From Scleroderma bovista (lineage: Eukaryota > Basidiomycota > Agaricomycetes > Boletales > Sclerodermataceae), in NCBI GenBank assembly GCA_037178675.1, contig JAYMGJ010000314.1, positions 147,444-211,443 on the forward strand: a DNA stretch of 64,000 bases, in the 5' to 3' direction. The notes below the pieces were generated by a model. It ran no database searches and was not told where the DNA came from. It saw only the letters and a list, made by a program, of their open reading frames with translations. Shown one piece after another: positions 22,101 through 32,680 of this stretch. Within the stretch, counting starts at the first letter, position 1. Each line of letters opens with the position of its first letter. The position numbers and the translations under genes are program-made.

Positions 22101-24674
22101 GACTTTCAAGGCGTTGGAGACGCCCGATAGACCCTGGGAGTTCGACGAGGTGGTTGTCCGAGCACGAAAGAGTAAGAAGGTGGCTCAGATCACCTAGGGT
22201 TTCGGGAAGTAAGCGGAATAAGTTATGATCTAGCTTGAGGTGCTGCAGAGAGGTGAGATGCGAAAGAGCAAAATCATCCAGCGAAGATAGCTTTGCGTGT
22301 GAAACGTCGAGGGACGTCAATGCACATGGCGTCTGCGTCGGAGGGACAAGTTTGAGAAGGGTGATATGGTTATGAGACACCTCCAGCGTATCGGCAGTGA
22401 CGGGCCAGTTGGATAAATCGAGGGCATGCACACAGTTGTGATTAGCTTGAAGAAATTCGAGTTTTGGAAGTGTCTGTGCGAAGGAAAGATCTGTAATGTT
22501 ATTCCGTCGACAGTCCAATATCTTGAGCTCGACAAGTTGACTGCACTGCTCAGGGATCTTCGAAATACTGTTACCAACGAATATGAACCTTTCTAGCTGA
22601 GTTAACTGGCCAATGTCCTCGGGAAGCTCAGTGATCATGTTGAAAGATATATCGAGATCGACGAGGGCGGATAGCTGACATATTACGGGTGGAAGCTGGA
22701 CAAACTTGTTGTTTGATATGTTCAAATTCTTGAGGTTGCAGAGCCGAGGGAAATACCATGGGAGTTGTTCCATTCTGTTGTTCTGCAACTTCAACGTACT
22801 AAGTTCAAGAATTCGGTCAAGCGCAGCATCATCAAGATCTACGATGCGATTGCAGGACAGATCGAGGCGATGGAGGCTTGCCAAGTGCCGCACGTTCTGA
22901 GGCACTTTCTTCATGGCCATATTTGACAACCGGAGTTCACGTAGGGCATTGCACGACTGGACAAAGTCGAGGGGTATCTCTACCATGGGATTTCGTGATA
23001 GATTGAGGTATATGATTGATGCTGCATTCTTGTGAAAAATAATCGGTATGGTGGGCAAGCCGCACCCAGTGAGATCCACGTATTCGGATTCATGGAAATG
23101 AAACTCATCCTGTAAATGATTACTTAGAATAGGCCGAAAACCGAAAGAGAAACTCACCGGTAGATCGAGGAGTTGACTTTTGTAAACAAATTTGAGAAGG
23201 AACGTCATATCCTCCGCAGCAATGTAATCAAGACTATCAGCCTGGTCGTACCCAGCTTGTTCCAACCGCTGTCGCGTAATAGCAGCTGGTCGTTCGGTTG
23301 GCGCAAGGACACGCTCTAAAGGTGATATTTGAGAAGTAAAGTATATGTCACGAAAGCAGTACACTGACCTCGACCACGTTCTTTCAGGTATAACTTGTGT
23401 GTTTCCCGCTCCTGATCAAGGAGTAGTTTAGCATTAAGTGAAGGAGTAAGATCCGCCACCATGGAGGCTCGTTGAAGTTGAGCGACGTGATAGGACCCGT
23501 CGTCGCGATATATCCGGACGCGCACGGATTTGTTCATGACCGAAGGTGTCGGTTGCTTGGATGGATGATGCGACTTGTGGTCACGACGTTTTCGTGCACT
23601 GACATCGTTCGAAGTTGACCAGCTGGAAGAGGTGCGTGAATTGTTGGGAACGGCAGTTTCGTCCTCCGAGGTCAAGTGGACATCGGCCATAGGCGCATTA
23701 TCGTCATCTATTTCAACCGCCCAACTTTCTGGAGCAGTCCAAGCGTCCAACGAGCTATGCTGAAGGCCATCTTGGTACAGAGTGGGTATCGTCTTCGGGG
23801 ATATTTTACGGAATTCGTGGAAGTAATGGGCTCTCCGTTTGGATGATAATGACGAGCTCGGGCTAAATGGGTTACTGAACATGGATGAAGAAAAGTGATG
23901 CGGGGGCAAGGGTTCAGACGGCGTGGTCTCCAAAACACTCGATATTGAAGCTGTAGAGGGACCGGCCAGTGCATCTGACCTGATGATGCCATCCATGTCA
24001 GACAGATTGGTGTCGAGGGTAAAAGGTGTTTCGCCCGACGATTCGTTTGGAGGATGCGTAGGCGTTCTGTTCATACGTAGTTTTCTTATCCGAGACTCCT
24101 TCTTCAAAGAAGGCTGTGAAAGAGAGCCCGTAGGGGAGTAAGACCGATAGAATGCTGCACTGTCCGGCACAGATATCTGGGAGGCGTTCATAGGGAGATA
24201 GGGTACGACGGTATCGTTGCTGTCCAGGTTGAGTTTTGACCGAGAGCGCTTCCGCATAATGTCGGTAAAGAAGCCGCGAGATTTACCCTTTCGAGAGTCA
24301 GTTGAGCAGGTATCGAACGGCTCTGCTAGGTACGACTGAGAGTCGCTTCCTCCGCTTCTATAAGAGGCTCCGGAGCTGCTTAGCCGGGCGAATGTGGGAA
24401 GGGAGGGAAGTGATGGCTTGTGAACAAAGCCAAAGGAACGTTTCTGAGGCGGATCAGGCTACAAACCGGCGGTGAATGGTGGGGTGGCAAGAAGAGGGCG
24501 TATCGAACGAACCGAGTACAACCATGGTGCAATGTCAGCGCTGGGCTTGCTAGTAGGTGAAGACGCAGGTTCGTTAGTAGGCTGATCGTCAGAGTCGTTG
24601 GAGACTGGCGGGGGGGAATCTGAAAGGATAGACAGTGAGTTTGCGTCGTCCTGGGTATTGTCTGTCCACGCCAT
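19132..24674 (-). CDS. CAC1: Adenylate cyclase (RA, LRR, PP2C-like, class III cyclase), 1777 aa
   Basis: Exons (minus): 24674-24513, 24458-23369, 23315-23158, 23109-21500 and 21445-19132 (5334 nt). The first intron uses GTTCGT...TTTGTAG and removes an apparent TAG. Domains in order: disordered Ser/Pro N-terminus; Ras-associating region ~315-430 (VRVRIYRDDGSYHVAQL ... FLLKFVYKSQ); about 20 leucine-rich repeats to ~1000; a degenerate PP2C domain ~1070-1330 (LYVANAGQALAV; the metal-binding motif is replaced by FGRTHAP); the class III cyclase ~1375-1580 with metal Asp in VFTDIRNST and in VKTEGDAFMC; and a short tail. It makes cAMP from ATP at the membrane downstream of Ras/G-alpha and controls growth and mating through PKA. 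Odd point: the transition-state Asn expected in GPMVNRAAR is Ile here (residue 1554). Otherwise intact. Confidence 0.93.
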
Positions 24675-24679
24675 CCGTT

Positions 24680-25360
24680 GTGGGACTCGCGCCCTCGCGT
24701 GGTTGAGGATTTATCGCAAACTTGATAGTGGTCGGCAAACAAAGTTCATGTCGACTTACATCTCGAGGGAAAGATCTGAGAGGGTTAAGACAGACGCGAT
24801 CATGCCGCATAATTCAGCGGGGAGAATGGATAGCGTTTCCGTGCATATGCGGCAGAGAGCGAGAGTGTGTCTGAACGCGAAATGCATTGCCCAGGACTAG
24901 TAATGATCCACACCTCAGGCAGCTCTTTTCGGGACCAATAGAGGTCATTTCCGTTGTAGGCTAGTCTCGCAACCCTCCGTTCTGGGGGTGACTGCCCAAT
25001 ATGGGCAGAATGAGCGCATCAGCAGCTCATATGTCACACAGAACGTCTGGTGACTTTCGGTGTGACTAGAGCACCTGTGGTTCCCATTATATAAGTATTA
25101 CTAAACTGAACAGTTACGTGTCTCGTTAAGTTAACTAAGGCTCGATAGATATCTATAATCCCCCACCACCAGCGTTAAATATTGCCCCAAGTCATCTCCT
25201 CTGTCCACTTCCTTTCCCCCCCTCCCCCTTACCATTCTGGGTGGTGTACCTAACCTGTCGGCAGCACTGGGGCAGCAAGGGGTGGGGTTCTCCACCTGGG
25301 TGACACCGCTTATGTTACTAATTAGTAACAGTAGTACGTACCTGTCAGTGTTACTAGTTA
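24680..25360. other. Cyclase 5' flank; no gene seen
   Basis: Upstream region of the adenylate cyclase, probably including its promoter and 5' UTR. A ~70-bp stretch around 24911 (CACCTCAGGCAGCTCTTTTC, then GGACCAATAGAGGTCAT and GTTGTAGGC) resembles 43916-43980. No open frame looks coding. Confidence 0.4.
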
Positions 25361-26088
25361 CAGTCAGACCCCTCTTAACCCATACCCTTCAGGAGATATG
25401 CTAGAATATGGGTTATCAGGGGTTATGGGGTTGGGGGGTCACCCCTATTATGTAATAGTCAAAGGGTTCAAAGTTGACTTATTTATTGTGTCTACTATGG
25501 TACTAGTACTACATATACATAAAATTCTAAATAATCTATTGGTGCTGGGGGCTGCATTGTCATTGTCATCATTGTCCAGGTGGTGGTGGTGGTGGTGGTA
25601 ATTGCATCGTCGATGCAGGTGGCATGGTAGTGGTGGTCATGTCGGATCTGGGTGGTGGTGGCTGCACCATTGATGCAGGTTGTTGTCATCGTCCAAGGGG
25701 TGGTGGTTGCATCATCAATGGTGGTGGTGGCTGTGTCACCAATGCAAGTCATCAGCATCAGCATCATCCAAGTAGAGGTGGTCACTAGTACTGACTGTTG
25801 ACACAGGTAGCAGCTGGTAGCAGGGTGGTGGTTGTGTCCATTGACAAACTTTTGAGATTGTGTGATATAACAAATTACATAATAAATATGTCCTTATTAG
25901 GGTATATTCAGGTACAATAACCCCTATGTATGGGTTTTGACCCCCCAAAAAAGTATGGGTTATGGGGTATCAGGGGTTTATGGGTTATGGGTACCAAATC
26001 ACTGCGAACCAAGTTGGGAAACACAAAATTGTATGGGGTATCAGGGGTTATGGGGTTTAAGAGATATGGGTTAAGAGGGGTTCGACTG
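25361..26088. mobile_element. 728-bp MITE, Tc1/mariner-pogo-like, TA target duplication
   Basis: Terminal inverted repeats: the left end starts CAGTCAGACCCCTCTTAACC at 25361. The right end read in reverse starts CAGTCGAACCCCTCTTAACC, and both continue with CATA, so 22 of 24 bases match. The element is flanked by TA on both sides (25359-25360 and 26089-26090). Inside each end are further ATGGGTTATCAGGGGTTATG-type blocks in inverted arrangement, and the middle is a TGGTGGTGG/GATGCAGGT low-complexity stretch. There is no transposase. CAGT ends plus TA duplication fit the Tc1/mariner superfamily, and the run ACCCCTCTTAACC is reminiscent of pogo/Fot1 ends (inferred). Confidence 0.85.
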
Positions 26089-26089
26089 T

Positions 26090-26774
26090 AGTAGGGATAA
26101 TCGATTTCGCAGCTCTCAGCAATTCGCACAGCTCTCAGCTGTTACTTAGGAAAACTGTAATAGAGATGGTAGTTGAAGATAACCTATAGGATCTAATCAA
26201 TAGATAAGGACATCACGTGCTAGATATGACGCACTCACAATTACTAATCGTGTGCCAGCAACACGCAACGCGCTTCCCCTGTCCCGGCGACTTCCGCCGT
26301 TGTCTCCCACGATGACAAAGCATCTTTGCTTGTCGTCGGCGACGATGAGCACACACAATACTCATTTCTTCACTATTTCTCCACGGGTTTTTCTTGTTCT
26401 TGTTCTATCATGTGTATAATACATGTTTTTCTTTGTATTACTAACAATAAGTGAGAATTACTTGTGTACTGGTGTGACTTCCACTTGGTTACATAATCAT
26501 GTAGAGGTGCGTGCATGCGTGACTTCCGCTCAGTTACATAATCATGTGGAGTCTGTTGGGACGTCACTGTCCCTGTGACTCCTGCCGCTGTCTCTCATGA
26601 TGACAAAGCATCCTTGCTTGTCGTCAGTGACGATGAGCATGCACAACGCTCATTTCTTCACCATTCTTCGCGCGCTTTTTTTGTTCTTGCTTTACTATGT
26701 GTCTAGTAAACATTCACCATAGTATTACTATACTAATAACTAATAATAAACACAATGCTGCTTTTCATTGGTGA
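26090..26774. other. No gene seen; two imperfect repeats
   Basis: A degraded direct repeat: CGGCGACTTCCGCCGTTGTCTC with ATGACAAAGCATCTTTGCTT, then GTCGTCGGCGACGATGAGC near 26283-26345, recurs as CTGCCGCTGTCTCTCATGA, CAAAGCATCCTTGCTTGTCG and TCAGTGACGATGAGC near 26580-26637. Both are followed by ACTCATTTCTTCAC. No coding frame is supported. Confidence 0.5.
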
Positions 26775-27860
26775 TGCCATGCCACCCAGTGATGACGAAG
26801 CTGACAAGATCATCATGGGAGGTCCTTAATACAAGCTGGTGTTGGGGGTGACTTGCTTTTGGTTGGTGGTGCGTGCCCATGAGCCAACCACTTCATGTCA
26901 CCCAGTGATGATGAAGCCAACAAGATCATAACGGGAGGGGCTCAATGCTAGTAGGTGTGGGGGGATGACTTCAAGATGCGATCGCGATTGCCCAATAACA
27001 AGAACGGTGCAAATGGCGGGGAAATCATAAGACGGCCAGTGGTGTACATCGTAAGTATGGGGACGGTGGTGCATTGTCTGATCGTGAATACTAAGAAGTG
27101 ACGTTGGTTCACCGTGGGTCGTAAAGCATGATTCATTAGTAGTCATAGCACCAGCATCAGCAGCAGTACCCCAGGCTGCATCAGAAGCAGAAAAGTCCAT
27201 ATCAGTGAAAGGTGACCAGGCACAGTGGATGTGTCTAGATTCTGGTGGAGATCCTCGATGCCAGCTGGTGTGGGGGGTGACTTGCCTTTGGTTGGTGGTG
27301 CGTGCCCATGATCTAATGGCTTTGTGTCATGCAGTGATGACGAAGCCAGCAGGAACTCCATGGGGGGTCCTCGATGCCAGCTGGTGCAGGGGCTGACTTG
27401 CTTTTTGTTGGTGGTGCGTACCCGTATGCTAACAGCTTTGTGTCACCCAGCAATGATGAAGCCAATGGGAGCTTCATGGGAGGTCCTCAATGCCAGCCAG
27501 TAGGTGGGGTGACTTGCCTTTGGTTGGTGGTATGTGCCTGTGAGCTAATAGCTTCATGTCACACAGCGATGACGAAGCTGGCAGGAACTCCATGCGGGGT
27601 CCTCGATGCCAGCTGGTATGTGGGGTGACTTGCCTTTGGTTGGTGGTGTGTGCCCGTGAGCTAATGGCTTCGTGTTGCGCAATAATGACAGAGCTGACAG
27701 GAGCTGTCTTCAATACCAGCTGGTGTGTGTGTGTGGGGGGGTGCCTTGCTTTTGGCTGGCAGTGCATTCTGTAAGTTAACAGCTTTGCGCCACACAGCGA
27801 TGACGAAGCCGACTGAAGCTTTGTGGGAGGTCCTCGATACCAGCTGGTATGAGGGGTGAT
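26775..27860. repeat. Minisatellite, ~115-120-bp units, interrupted once
   Basis: Seven units with the pattern GTGATGACGAAGCC.GCAGGA, CTCCATGGGAGGTCCTCGAT, GCCAGCTGGTGTGGGGGTGA, CTTGCCTTTGGTTGGTGGTG, CGTGCCCATGAGCTAATGGC and TTCGTGTCAC. Units start near 26780, 26900, 27321, 27449, 27566, 27680 and 27798. Between units 2 and 3 (about 26965-27235) lies unrelated sequence with a minus-strand open frame (MDFSASDAAWGTAADAGAM...) that may be a gag or gene fragment. Confidence 0.8.
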
Positions 27861-27965
27861 TCCCAAGAAGCAGGTGATGTAGAATATGACAGCGAGGGCA
27901 TTTCTGGCCGTGATGCATATGATGATGTGATGGGACCTAATATCACAGTGCGGTCAACTTCTTTG

Positions 27966-28885
27966 TCGACAGGAGGATAGAAGTCGGGTATGAGTTGGGC
28001 CCGCAAAGTCTTTGTGTACAATTTCTTTCATGTGGTGTGAGGCATAGGGCGATGAAATATATCACACAGGGTAGTGGGGTGTCAATTGGGTCATGGCTGT
28101 TGCGGAGGTTGTTGTGAAAAGTAGGGTTGCGGGGGCGCCATGGCCTGGGGTGGTTGTTGGTATGTTGGCTGAGACATAACAGGTTGCATGGGAGGAGGTA
28201 AGGCAACCTGGTCAGGGGTGAAGTCCAGGGCGGTCTGTTCAAGCTAGAGAACATGTGTGAGGGTGGGTGGCGGGTAGTGTGGAGTGACACACCTGTTCGA
28301 CGTAGGCTTTTCGCTTTGCACGATGGCGAGCTTGAGCTTGAGTATTACAGCTGCGCTCTGCACGATCAGTCTGCTGTGACGCGATGGTGGACTTGCTGCT
28401 TGGGTGAGCCACCGAGGACATATAATGTTATCCACCTTTTCTCCAGCATTCATCCCTTAGCCCCTGTGTAGGAAGTAGGTTTGTCTTCCCAGTCCCAAAG
28501 TTTGTGATAGGTACTGAAAATGCTTGCATCTGTTGAGCAAAAAGTGGGGGCCACTGATGTGTAACATTGTCCACTTGACGGCGGGGGCCTAAGGAGATCG
28601 CGAAAGGTGGTGGGGTCGACTTCATTGTCAACGGGAGGAGGTAAGGGCTGGGGCCCACAAAGTCTTCATGTCCGATTTCTTTTCATGCGGTGGAGGGCAT
28701 ACGGGATGAAATACGGAAGACTGGCGTGGTCACTCAATGGAGGGGGCTGATCATGGAAGACGGTGGGACCGGCTTCATTGCCAACAGGAGGATGTAAGTC
28801 GGGTAAGAGCTGGGGCCCACAAAGTCTTTATGTATGATTTCTGTTCGTGCAATAGAGGGCGTACGCGATAAAATACGGAAGCCTG
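27966..28885. repeat. Three dispersed ~105-bp repeats around a bZIP-like gene
   Basis: Copies at about 27966-28066, 28632-28735 and 28781-28885. They share GACAGGAGGATAGAAGTCGG, GAGCTGGGGCCCACAAAGTC, TTTATGTATGATTTCT and GAGGGCATACGCGATGAAAT, then ACGGAAG. The ATGAAATACGGAAG end motif also appears near 45060 in the 44.6-45.3 kb repeats, so this is a dispersed family. Confidence 0.6.
28091..28421 (-). CDS. bZIP-like protein with the leucine zipper missing, 93 aa
   Basis: Exons 28421-28293 and 28243-28091, joined across a GTGTGT...CTAG intron (49 nt) in phase. The basic region TDRAERSCNTQAQARHRAKRKAYVEQLEQ follows the bZIP DNA-contact pattern (N..A.ARHRAKRKAYIEQLE as known from mushroom proteins, with Cys-Asn at the start). 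After LEQT, where a zipper of heptad leucines should follow, the protein goes directly to ALDFTPDQVALPPP and a Pro/Gln-rich tail (QPTYQQPPQAMAPPQPYFSQ). It therefore looks like an internally deleted paralogue. Without a zipper it would not dimerise in the usual way. It is embedded in repeats; expression is unknown. Confidence 0.55.
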
Positions 28886-28973
28886 TGGAGTATGAAGACG
28901 AAAGCAGGAGTTCAAGGTGGGTGAAGAGGTGGGAATCAAAGTTGGGATATGGCAATAACATTCTTGTCGCCGA

Positions 28974-30146
28974 TCATAGGATCATATTTGACACCGTTTG
29001 AATCAATGGTGACGAATGTTGGGTGGTTTTGTTTGTGCCACAGTTTGACCTAGACATATAATCCAGCCATTGCACCTGTCTGCTGGACAGCTTCCTCTGT
29101 GTCTTGAGGTATCCCAGCGCCTCGTGGTCAGTGACTATCGTGAATTTGAATCCGAGGAGCTTGTCCTCCCATTTCATTAATGCTTCAATTATCGCAAGTG
29201 TCTCTTGCTCAAAAGTCTGGTAGTTCTGCTGAGCATCAGTCAATTTCTTTGACATGAAGCCCGCAGGTCTACAGGTCTTCCATTCGGGCCCTTGCCCATA
29301 CAGAGCGCCTACTCCATACAGTGAAGCATCGCATACAAGCCATATAGGCTCAGGTTTTGAGGGATTGATAGGCCTCAAGATAGGGTACTTGCATGCCAAT
29401 GCCTTCATTGTCTGAAAACATTTGTCGTGGAGTTCCCTCCACTGGAACGGGTGACCATTCCTCTGTATTCCCATGAGGGGCGTGGCATATGTGGACACGT
29501 CAGGCATTAACTGTGCCAGATATTCCACAAGGCCTACAAACCTCTGTACCTCGTTCAGATTCCGTGGTATCCTCCAACCTCTGATCTGGGACATCTTGTC
29601 CCTGTCAGCATGGACGCCCTTTCCATCGATGACATGTCCGAGGCAGTCGAGCCTCACTGTGTATAGGTCGCATTTTTCCTTCTCGAGGTAGAACCCATTC
29701 TTCCTCAGTATCTCAAAAACTGTTCTGAGGTGCTGCTCATGCTCCTCAATGGTCTCACTATAGACGAATAGGTCATTGAGATACGCGTAGACAAAGCGGC
29801 CCAAGTGGTCATGAAATATGACTGTCATCAAACATTGAAATGTTGCTGGGGTGTTGCAATCCCCTTGTTGCATGACCTGACTGAGGAAGGTCCTGTAGAT
29901 CATGGAGAAAGCAGTCTTCCACACGTCCTGAGGGTCCACCCTCACTTGTTCATATGCGTTAGACAGGTCTATCTTTGAGCAGAACTTCACTCGTGCTACG
30001 TCCATCCGGATCTGATCTTGATCAGGGAAGGGAGTGACATCCTTGACCGTATTGTCATTCCTCTTCTGAAAATCTATGACAGTTCGTAGCTTGCTGGTCT
30101 TCTTCAGAATACATAGCATTGGGGTGGCCTGTGGGACGCTCTTCAT
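28974..30146 (-). pseudogene. Ty3/gypsy reverse transcriptase-RNase H fragment with mutated active site
   Basis: A 390-aa open frame with RT motifs: LRTVIDFQKRNDNTVKD, SKIDLSNAYEQVRVDP, NTPATFQCLMTVIF, YAYLNDLFVYS and LGHVIDGKGV. RNase H motifs are VCDASLYGVGALYGQ, FEQETLAIIEAL and IVTDHEALGYLKTQ. The YxDD catalytic pair is YLND: codon 29775-29777 reads AAT, so the first Asp is lost. There is no N-terminal protease, no integrase and no LTR beside it. The frame ends abruptly at 28974, where dispersed repeats begin. A post-gag segment of the same element family lies upstream in the same orientation (30498-30217). It is a dead relic of a plant/fungal-type LTR retrotransposon. Confidence 0.9.
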
Positions 30147-30216
30147 CTCCCACCATCCAGCATCAGTGTATGCTCAGATCTTGTCTGATTGTTTCAGCGC
30201 ATTTGGGCACCTGGGC

Positions 30217-30498
30217 AAATGGTATGTCTCAGTCTACCCAATCCCCGCTTTGACACTTCCTAGGCTTTAGGAAGAGTCCAGACCCCTATCCCCTTCGTCT
30301 TCTATTACTCCTGTACCCAAGGAGTATCCTGCATCATCTTCTGCATCACCCTGTTGGTGTAGATCCCCTTCCCCCCTCCTCAGCACATCCTCTCTGGACA
30401 CTGCGGAGGTAAACCACCACTTGCACATTTTTCGTAGTCCTTTGTTGGTGTTGTGTTTGGGTTATTACTCCGACCCAAATCCACACTTTGACTCACAC
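30217..30498 (-). mobile_element. Retroelement relic: gag-pol junction segment (copy 1)
   Basis: The reverse complement closely matches 60990-61262, including GTGAGTCAAAGTGTGGATTT, GGACTATGAAATTGTGCGAG versus GGACTACGAAAAATGTGCAAG, GTGGTGGTTTACCTCCG, AGAGGA..TGCTGAGGAGG and GTCAAAGTGGGGATTGG. In orientation it lies just upstream of the minus-strand RT, as expected between gag and pol. Confidence 0.8.
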
Positions 30499-30499
30499 C

Positions 30500-30885
30500 G
30501 GGTATCTATGTGCCTTGGCACTTCCACAAGTATTGTATACAAAATTAGAAATGAAAACAACAAAATTTTTAAAACATATTGGGATTGTAGATGTAGCCCC
30601 CCATGAGTCCAATGCAATGGATTCCAGCATGCAAGTATAGCTACCTTACTTGGTTACTAGGGCAGTGGTGAGGGGTCTGGGGCAGTGCATTTTTCTTCCG
30701 CAAGCAGAGACTACTATTCCTTAGTTGATCTGGTCTGTCTGGACAATGAAAAAAAAAATACTCACATTTGTGGTGTGTTGTGCACTGCGCCATCATTGTT
30801 ATCAACAGTTGGTGCTTGGGCAGCTGAGAGCACCTGTGTTTCCTTCTTCAGCATGGTTGGAGATGTTGTTGCAGAGAGGAGGATG
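30500..30885. other. No gene seen
   Basis: About 390 bases between the retroelement relic and the kinase pseudogene. It contains an A/T-rich stretch near 30545-30590 but no coding frame or repeat that I can support. Confidence 0.4.
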
Positions 30886-30887
30886 CT

Positions 30888-31816
30888 TCAAAGATGGTTG
30901 TAATCTGGTTTTTGCGTGAATGAAAGATTGTGAGTATATGAGAGGAAATTGAGGAGTTCCATTGGCATCTCAAAAGGACGGCTGGTTCCTAACGATTCTT
31001 TCAATGACTGGATAGATGACCTTGACAAATGACGACTGCCCTGACCCAGCCATGGCAATGACCCACTATAGAGGAACATAAGAGTGTACACCAAAGCCTT
31101 GAGATTGTCTCTCTGGCTTAATTCACACCCAAGATGACTATTGATAGATGTAAAAGCCAGTGTACCAATGAGTTGACAGGATTCTATCATTGGAATATAA
31201 ATGTGTGATGATGGGTGGCAGTATTGCTTTGCGATGCCAAAGTCAATAAGAAATGTGGTATTCTTTGACTCCGCAGTGCCCATAAGGATGTTCTGGGGTT
31301 TGGTGTCATGGTGAATAATGTTGTGGGAGTAGATGTACTCGAGACAGGATATCTATGGATCATGGATCATGGGTCAGACAGATTCAGGTGAGAGGGGATG
31401 TTGATCGATGAACTGACTATTTGCAGTCCCAACTCAATGACACGACCCAGTCTGAATACGCCATCAGAAGACGCTTGAATTAATTTGTCTAGGGATGGAC
31501 CGAGGATCTCAAGTACCATCGCTTGATAGGATCCCTCTCTTCCGAACCAGAGAGGTCGCGGCACTCCATTATCACCTCAGAGCTGATTAAGAACCGTGTA
31601 CTTGTGTTCTAAGTAAGACTCAGGCTTATCCATGATGCGTTCCAACTTGATTGCAACAATTTGCTTGGTAATTATGTCTCGAGCACGGTACACAGTGGCT
31701 GACAGAAATCGTTGTTCAAGCCAATTCATGTAAAAAATATTTTGCTCACCACATGAACCTTTGCCCAGCTCCTCTTCCAGTGTGTATCTGCCATCAACGT
31801 GAACCACATCTCTCAT
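30888..31816 (-). pseudogene. Casein kinase 1-like gene with an in-frame stop and altered catalytic loop
   Basis: Pieces join across a GTGAGC...GTCAG intron and a GTCAGT...CATAG intron. Order: VVHVDGRYTLEEELGKGSC|ATVYRARD (Gly-rich loop), QIVAIKLER (catalytic Lys), YLEHKYTVLNQL, WFGREGSYQAMVLEILGPSL, SCLEYIYSHNIIHHDTKPQN, FLIDFGIAKQY, and GTLAFTSINSHLGCELSQRD then SGSLPWLGQ. These match the CK1 family. A TGA at 31577-31579 interrupts the frame between LNQL and GDNGVPRP, with no intron that would remove it. The catalytic HRD is HHD and the following Leu/Ile is Thr. The protein is short and ends soon after the kinase core (~270 aa). Probably non-functional; a sequencing error at the stop would leave a divergent kinase. 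Confidence 0.75.
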
Positions 31817-31949
31817 TTTGACTCTCAAAGATTTCAAGACTCGTTCAGCTTTCGGGGATTGTACTATCTGCTGGTGAGTCAACACAGAATCAAGGGCAAT
31901 AAAAGCATCACAACATCCACATTGCACCCAGCTTCTTATTGACACAGTC

Positions 31950-32680
31950 TTACCTGTACCCTCCTCCTTTGTCCTTGACTTATGGATCTTCGATGGAGTT
32001 TAACTTTGGTGTCGGTGTTTAAGTTCAATGTTTAAATGGGAAGGTGAGATTTGAGTGATCCCTTTGAAAGTTGAAATGATGATATTAACTCAACCTTCAT
32101 CAATTGCCCTATTGGATTCATCCCACATTCTGACAGTACCATTTTTTCGGGCTCAGTTATGCTGAACAAACATAGGTACGTCGCATGCAACACAGCAAAT
32201 ACCCACAAGAAGACCTCGAGTAGAACCCTCCCCCCCATCATGTTGACTGCTGTGACAGGCAATGAACCTTGTTACTCAATCTCTGGCAGCACTGAACGAT
32301 CCCAACCTAAGCACAAGCACAAGTCATCGCCACAGTCCTTTGTTCCTTCTGGCCCCCCCAAGTTATCTTTCTCACACAGAGCTTGAAAGGTGGCTGCAAA
32401 GGCAGCTGCATCTACAAAGCCCACAAATGGCACTGGCAATTCAACCTCACCCATTAAGAGCGGCGAGATTGCGGCGAATTGCCACAAGGGTGTAAACGAG
32501 ACCTCCGAAGGCTGCAGTACTGAGCGCTGCCGTGGTAAGGGAGTAAGCTACCATCGAAGAGACTGGGGACACCGGGGAACTTGCCAGATAAAAACACATA
32601 GGGCCAAAAAATCTAGAGAGGAAAGCCAGAGATGGCTTTTGTCGGCTGCGGATAATGAGCAGAAGTTGTAGTTAGGAAGC
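31950..32680. other. No gene seen
   Basis: Short frames on both strands (32262-32671 +, 32272-32487 -) overlap each other and carry no family signal or splice sites I trust. The region may be the 3' remnant of a gene related to the small membrane protein next door. Confidence 0.35.

Noticed and set aside
24459..24461. Premature TAG near the start of the adenylate cyclase
   Set aside because: A 54-nt intron with GTTCGT donor and TTTGTAG acceptor (24512-24459) removes it and joins APWLYS to PDPPQKRS in phase.
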